47,285 bases of DNA from a virus. Numbering within the stretch: position 1 is the stretch's first letter; every line of letters starts with the position of its first letter. Of this stretch, positions 46,025 through 47,285 are shown one piece after another. The translations under genes and the position numbers were made by a program. The notes under the pieces are model-generated. The model saw nothing but the letters and a program-made list of their open reading frames with translations. It did not search any database and was not told the DNA's origin. The stretch covers positions 1-47,285 of the IMG/VR virus record IMGVR_UViG_3300002053_000036. The stretch is one strand, 5' to 3'.

Positions 46025-46306
46025 ATGAATAATGAAGTTAAAAAAATGGCTAAAGAATTAGCTAAAGTAAAAGATGCTTTTATTATGGAAGAATTAAAAC
46101 CATATTATACTATTGAAAATAATAATATTATTTTTCATCAAAAAGTTAGAATAAGATTAGCTGAAATATTAGATTATAAAAAATCATTAGTTAATGATTT
46201 AAATAAATTATTATTAAAATATTATGATTTGGGTGAAGATGATATTATTTATGTCAGCACTATAATAGCAGAATTAAAATCATTAATAAAAAAATATGGT
46301 GAATAA
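46025..46306 (+). CDS. Helical protein, 93 aa
   Basis: A 93-residue protein with heptad-like helices (L-A-E-I-L-D-Y-K-K-S-L-V-N-D-L-N-K-L-L-type) following directly after the primase (GGTGAATAA between). The N-terminus is lysine-rich. It may be a primase partner. No family is recognised. Confidence 0.55.
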   Translation: MNNEVKKMAKELAKVKDAFIMEELKPYYTIENNNIIFHQKVRIRLAEILDYKKSLVNDLNKLLLKYYDLGEDDIIYVSTIIAELKSLIKKYGE

Positions 46307-46504
46307 ATGAAAATAGAAAAAAGAATTGTTATATATCCATACGGACCATTCAAAGCTGTAACATTGGGTGTATCTGATGTTGATACATATGAAGAAGCTG
46401 ATAAACAATTGGCTGATGAGATTAATAAAAAATATTTAATTTTATTGCCTGATGATGATAAAGAAAAATTAAGGCAAACTAATAAATATATAAAGAGGAA
46501 ATAA
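46307..46504 (+). CDS. Small protein, 65 aa
   Basis: A 65-residue protein with a strand (I-V-I-Y-P-Y-G-P-F-K-A-V-T-L) and a charged helical C-terminus. It starts right after the preceding stop, with GGTGA upstream. No family is recognised. Confidence 0.55.
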   Translation: MKIEKRIVIYPYGPFKAVTLGVSDVDTYEEADKQLADEINKKYLILLPDDDKEKLRQTNKYIKRK

Positions 46505-46505
46505 T

Positions 46506-46787
46506 ATGGAAGAAAATAAAAATGATGAAGGAAAAATAATAAGATTGAATATACACGATGATGCTGGGACAAAAGATACTTTAAATAAGCCAACAAAAGC
46601 AGATATAATATTATTACAGAAAAAAATAATAGCATATCTAGTTAGTGCTAAAAAGATTTCAGAACAAGAGCTTAATATTTATTTGAATGCAAAGCTGACA
46701 ATATTAGCTGAAGTACAAAAACTGAAAATAAAAGTAATGGATGAAATAATAAAACAAAATCAAAAAGAGATAGATAATGTCAAATAA
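46506..46787 (+). CDS. Helical protein, 93 aa
   Basis: A 93-residue protein; residues 30-90 form a long helix (I-I-A-Y-L-V-S-A-K-K-I-S-E-Q-E-L; L-T-I-L-A-E-V-Q-K-L-K-I-K-V). Acidic residues dominate the start. It overlaps the resolvase gene by 11 bases. The function is unknown. Confidence 0.55.
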   Translation: MEENKNDEGKIIRLNIHDDAGTKDTLNKPTKADIILLQKKIIAYLVSAKKISEQELNIYLNAKLTILAEVQKLKIKVMDEIIKQNQKEIDNVK

Positions 46788-47100
46788 AAATTATGTAAAA
46801 GGTAGAGCATTTGAGTATAAAACAAAAAAAGAATATGAGAAAAAAGGTTATCTTGTATTTAGAACAGCAGGTTCTCATTCGGTTGCTGATTTAATAGCAG
46901 TACCACCGATAAGTTGGACACATGAATGGAATCCAATATTAATACAATGTAAAACAACGAAAGACAAAAACATAAAGAATTTAACTAAAGTCAGAACAAA
47001 ATACAAAAAAGATGTAAGTGAGTTACAAAAAGTTGCACATGAATATGGATGCAGAGCTATATTTTATGTGCAAAATTTAAAAATAATTGTGGAGAAATAA
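46777..47100 (+). CDS. hjc-like: Hjc-like Holliday junction resolvase
   Basis: A 107-residue PD-(D/E)XK nuclease. K-G-R-A-F-E-Y (8-14) supplies the N-terminal glutamate and R-T-A-G-S-H-S-V-A-D-L-I-A (about 29-41) the serine/aspartate block of archaeal Hjc. I-L-I-Q-C-K-T-T-K (about 54-62) is the last motif, with glutamine in place of the usual glutamate (ExK to QxK). It resolves recombination or replication intermediates before packaging. Archaeal Hjc proteins are about this long. The E-to-Q change needs checking for activity. Confidence 0.85.
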   Translation: MSNKNYVKGRAFEYKTKKEYEKKGYLVFRTAGSHSVADLIAVPPISWTHEWNPILIQCKTTKDKNIKNLTKVRTKYKKDVSELQKVAHEYGCRAIFYVQNLKIIVEK

Positions 47101-47102
47101 AT

Positions 47103-47264
47103 ATGGAAATAAAATTTGATATTTCAGCATTACATCTTATATCAAAAAAACCATATGAAATGATGATACAATTAGGACAATTTTTAGGGGATTGTTGGTG
47201 GTTGAGAGATAACGACTATGTGTTATGTTATGCTGACAAAAAACAATTATTTTTTATAGGATAG
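47103..47264 (+). CDS. Small protein, 53 aa
   Basis: A 53-residue protein from ATG 47103, with strands and a central helix (P-Y-E-M-M-I-Q-L-G-Q-F-L-G-D-C-W-W) and an aromatic end (L-F-F-I-G). It follows the resolvase gene by two bases. No family is recognised. Confidence 0.6.
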   Translation: MEIKFDISALHLISKKPYEMMIQLGQFLGDCWWLRDNDYVLCYADKKQLFFIG

Positions 47265-47275
47265 GTGAAATAAAT

Positions 47276-47285
47276 ATGGAAATAA
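47276..47285 (+). other. Start of an ORF cut by the window end
   Basis: AGGTGA followed by ATG at 47276 begins a further gene that is truncated at the edge. If the two window ends are joined, the frame reads M-E-I-K-L-Y-K-E-D-D-E-N-G-K and stops at 33-35, overlapping the first gene. Otherwise it continues into unseen DNA. Confidence 0.4.

Noticed and set aside
1-47285. CRISPR array, integrase or insertion sequence
   Set aside because: No evenly spaced direct repeats with unique spacers, no tyrosine or serine integrase motifs and no transposase motifs were seen on reading; tandem repeats here are short and contiguous.

Overview
This 47.3 kb window looks like most or all of the genome of a tailed double-stranded DNA virus (class Caudoviricetes, siphovirus-like). 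The DNA is very AT-rich and densely packed with short genes, which are mostly coupled by ATGA or TAATG overlaps. The virion set is complete: large terminase, portal, capsid protease, HK97-type capsid protein, neck proteins, tail tube, a frameshifted tail assembly chaperone, a tape measure and tail-tip proteins. I lean towards an archaeal host. The reasons are TATA-type promoters about 25 bases before short leaders, GGTGA-type ribosome sites, a primase-polymerase with an archaeal/viral look, an Hjc-like Holliday junction resolvase, heavy AGA and ATA codon use and many zinc-ribbon mini-proteins. A bacterial host is not excluded, and I cannot name the host group. I see no integrase, tRNA, CRISPR array, insertion sequence or DNA polymerase.

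Layout. From 16 to 7484 (+) lies an accessory and metabolic operon. It encodes a nucleotidyltransferase-like protein, a PLP-dependent cysteine synthase-like enzyme, a deoxyribosyltransferase-like protein, and a tightly coupled cell-surface cassette: LicD-type transferase, IspD-like cytidylyltransferase, family 2 glycosyltransferase, sulfotransferase, short-chain dehydrogenase and a YjbQ protein. A hairpin at 7494-7536 separates it from the converging late block. From 7561 to 28731 (-) are the lysis-like small membrane proteins and all the virion genes. From 28.8 to 34.9 kb (-) lie packaging and replication genes, including a possible small terminase, a DnaQ-like exonuclease, an M50-like peptidase and an SF3/D5 helicase, with many zinc-ribbon proteins. 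From 34.93 to 35.99 kb is about 1 kb of non-coding DNA with six TTACTATGG boxes in hairpins, which is the best replication-origin candidate. From 36.0 to 38.4 kb (-) and 38.8 to 47.3 kb (+) two early-looking arms diverge from the 38.44-38.81 kb promoter region. They carry related genes in both directions, including three small HExxH proteins. The right arm ends with the primase-polymerase and the Hjc-like resolvase.

How it works together. The right arm (+), the origin region and the helicase would serve replication. A shared promoter element (TATA box followed by TATTTTGGGTACT) stands before three operons: the terminase block, the replication block and the primase block. The surface cassette could build and attach a CDP-activated polyol phosphate and a sulfate onto host or virion glycans. 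Several neck and tail proteins carry extra adhesin-like domains (beta-propeller, repeated beta-sandwiches, about 15 copies of an 18-20 residue repeat), and capsid and tube proteins are rich in cysteine.

If the two ends are joined, the (+) block becomes continuous from 38.8 kb through the end to 7.5 kb, opposed by one (-) block. This fits a circularly permuted complete genome, but it is an inference. Functions given for the many small proteins without recognised motifs are left open.
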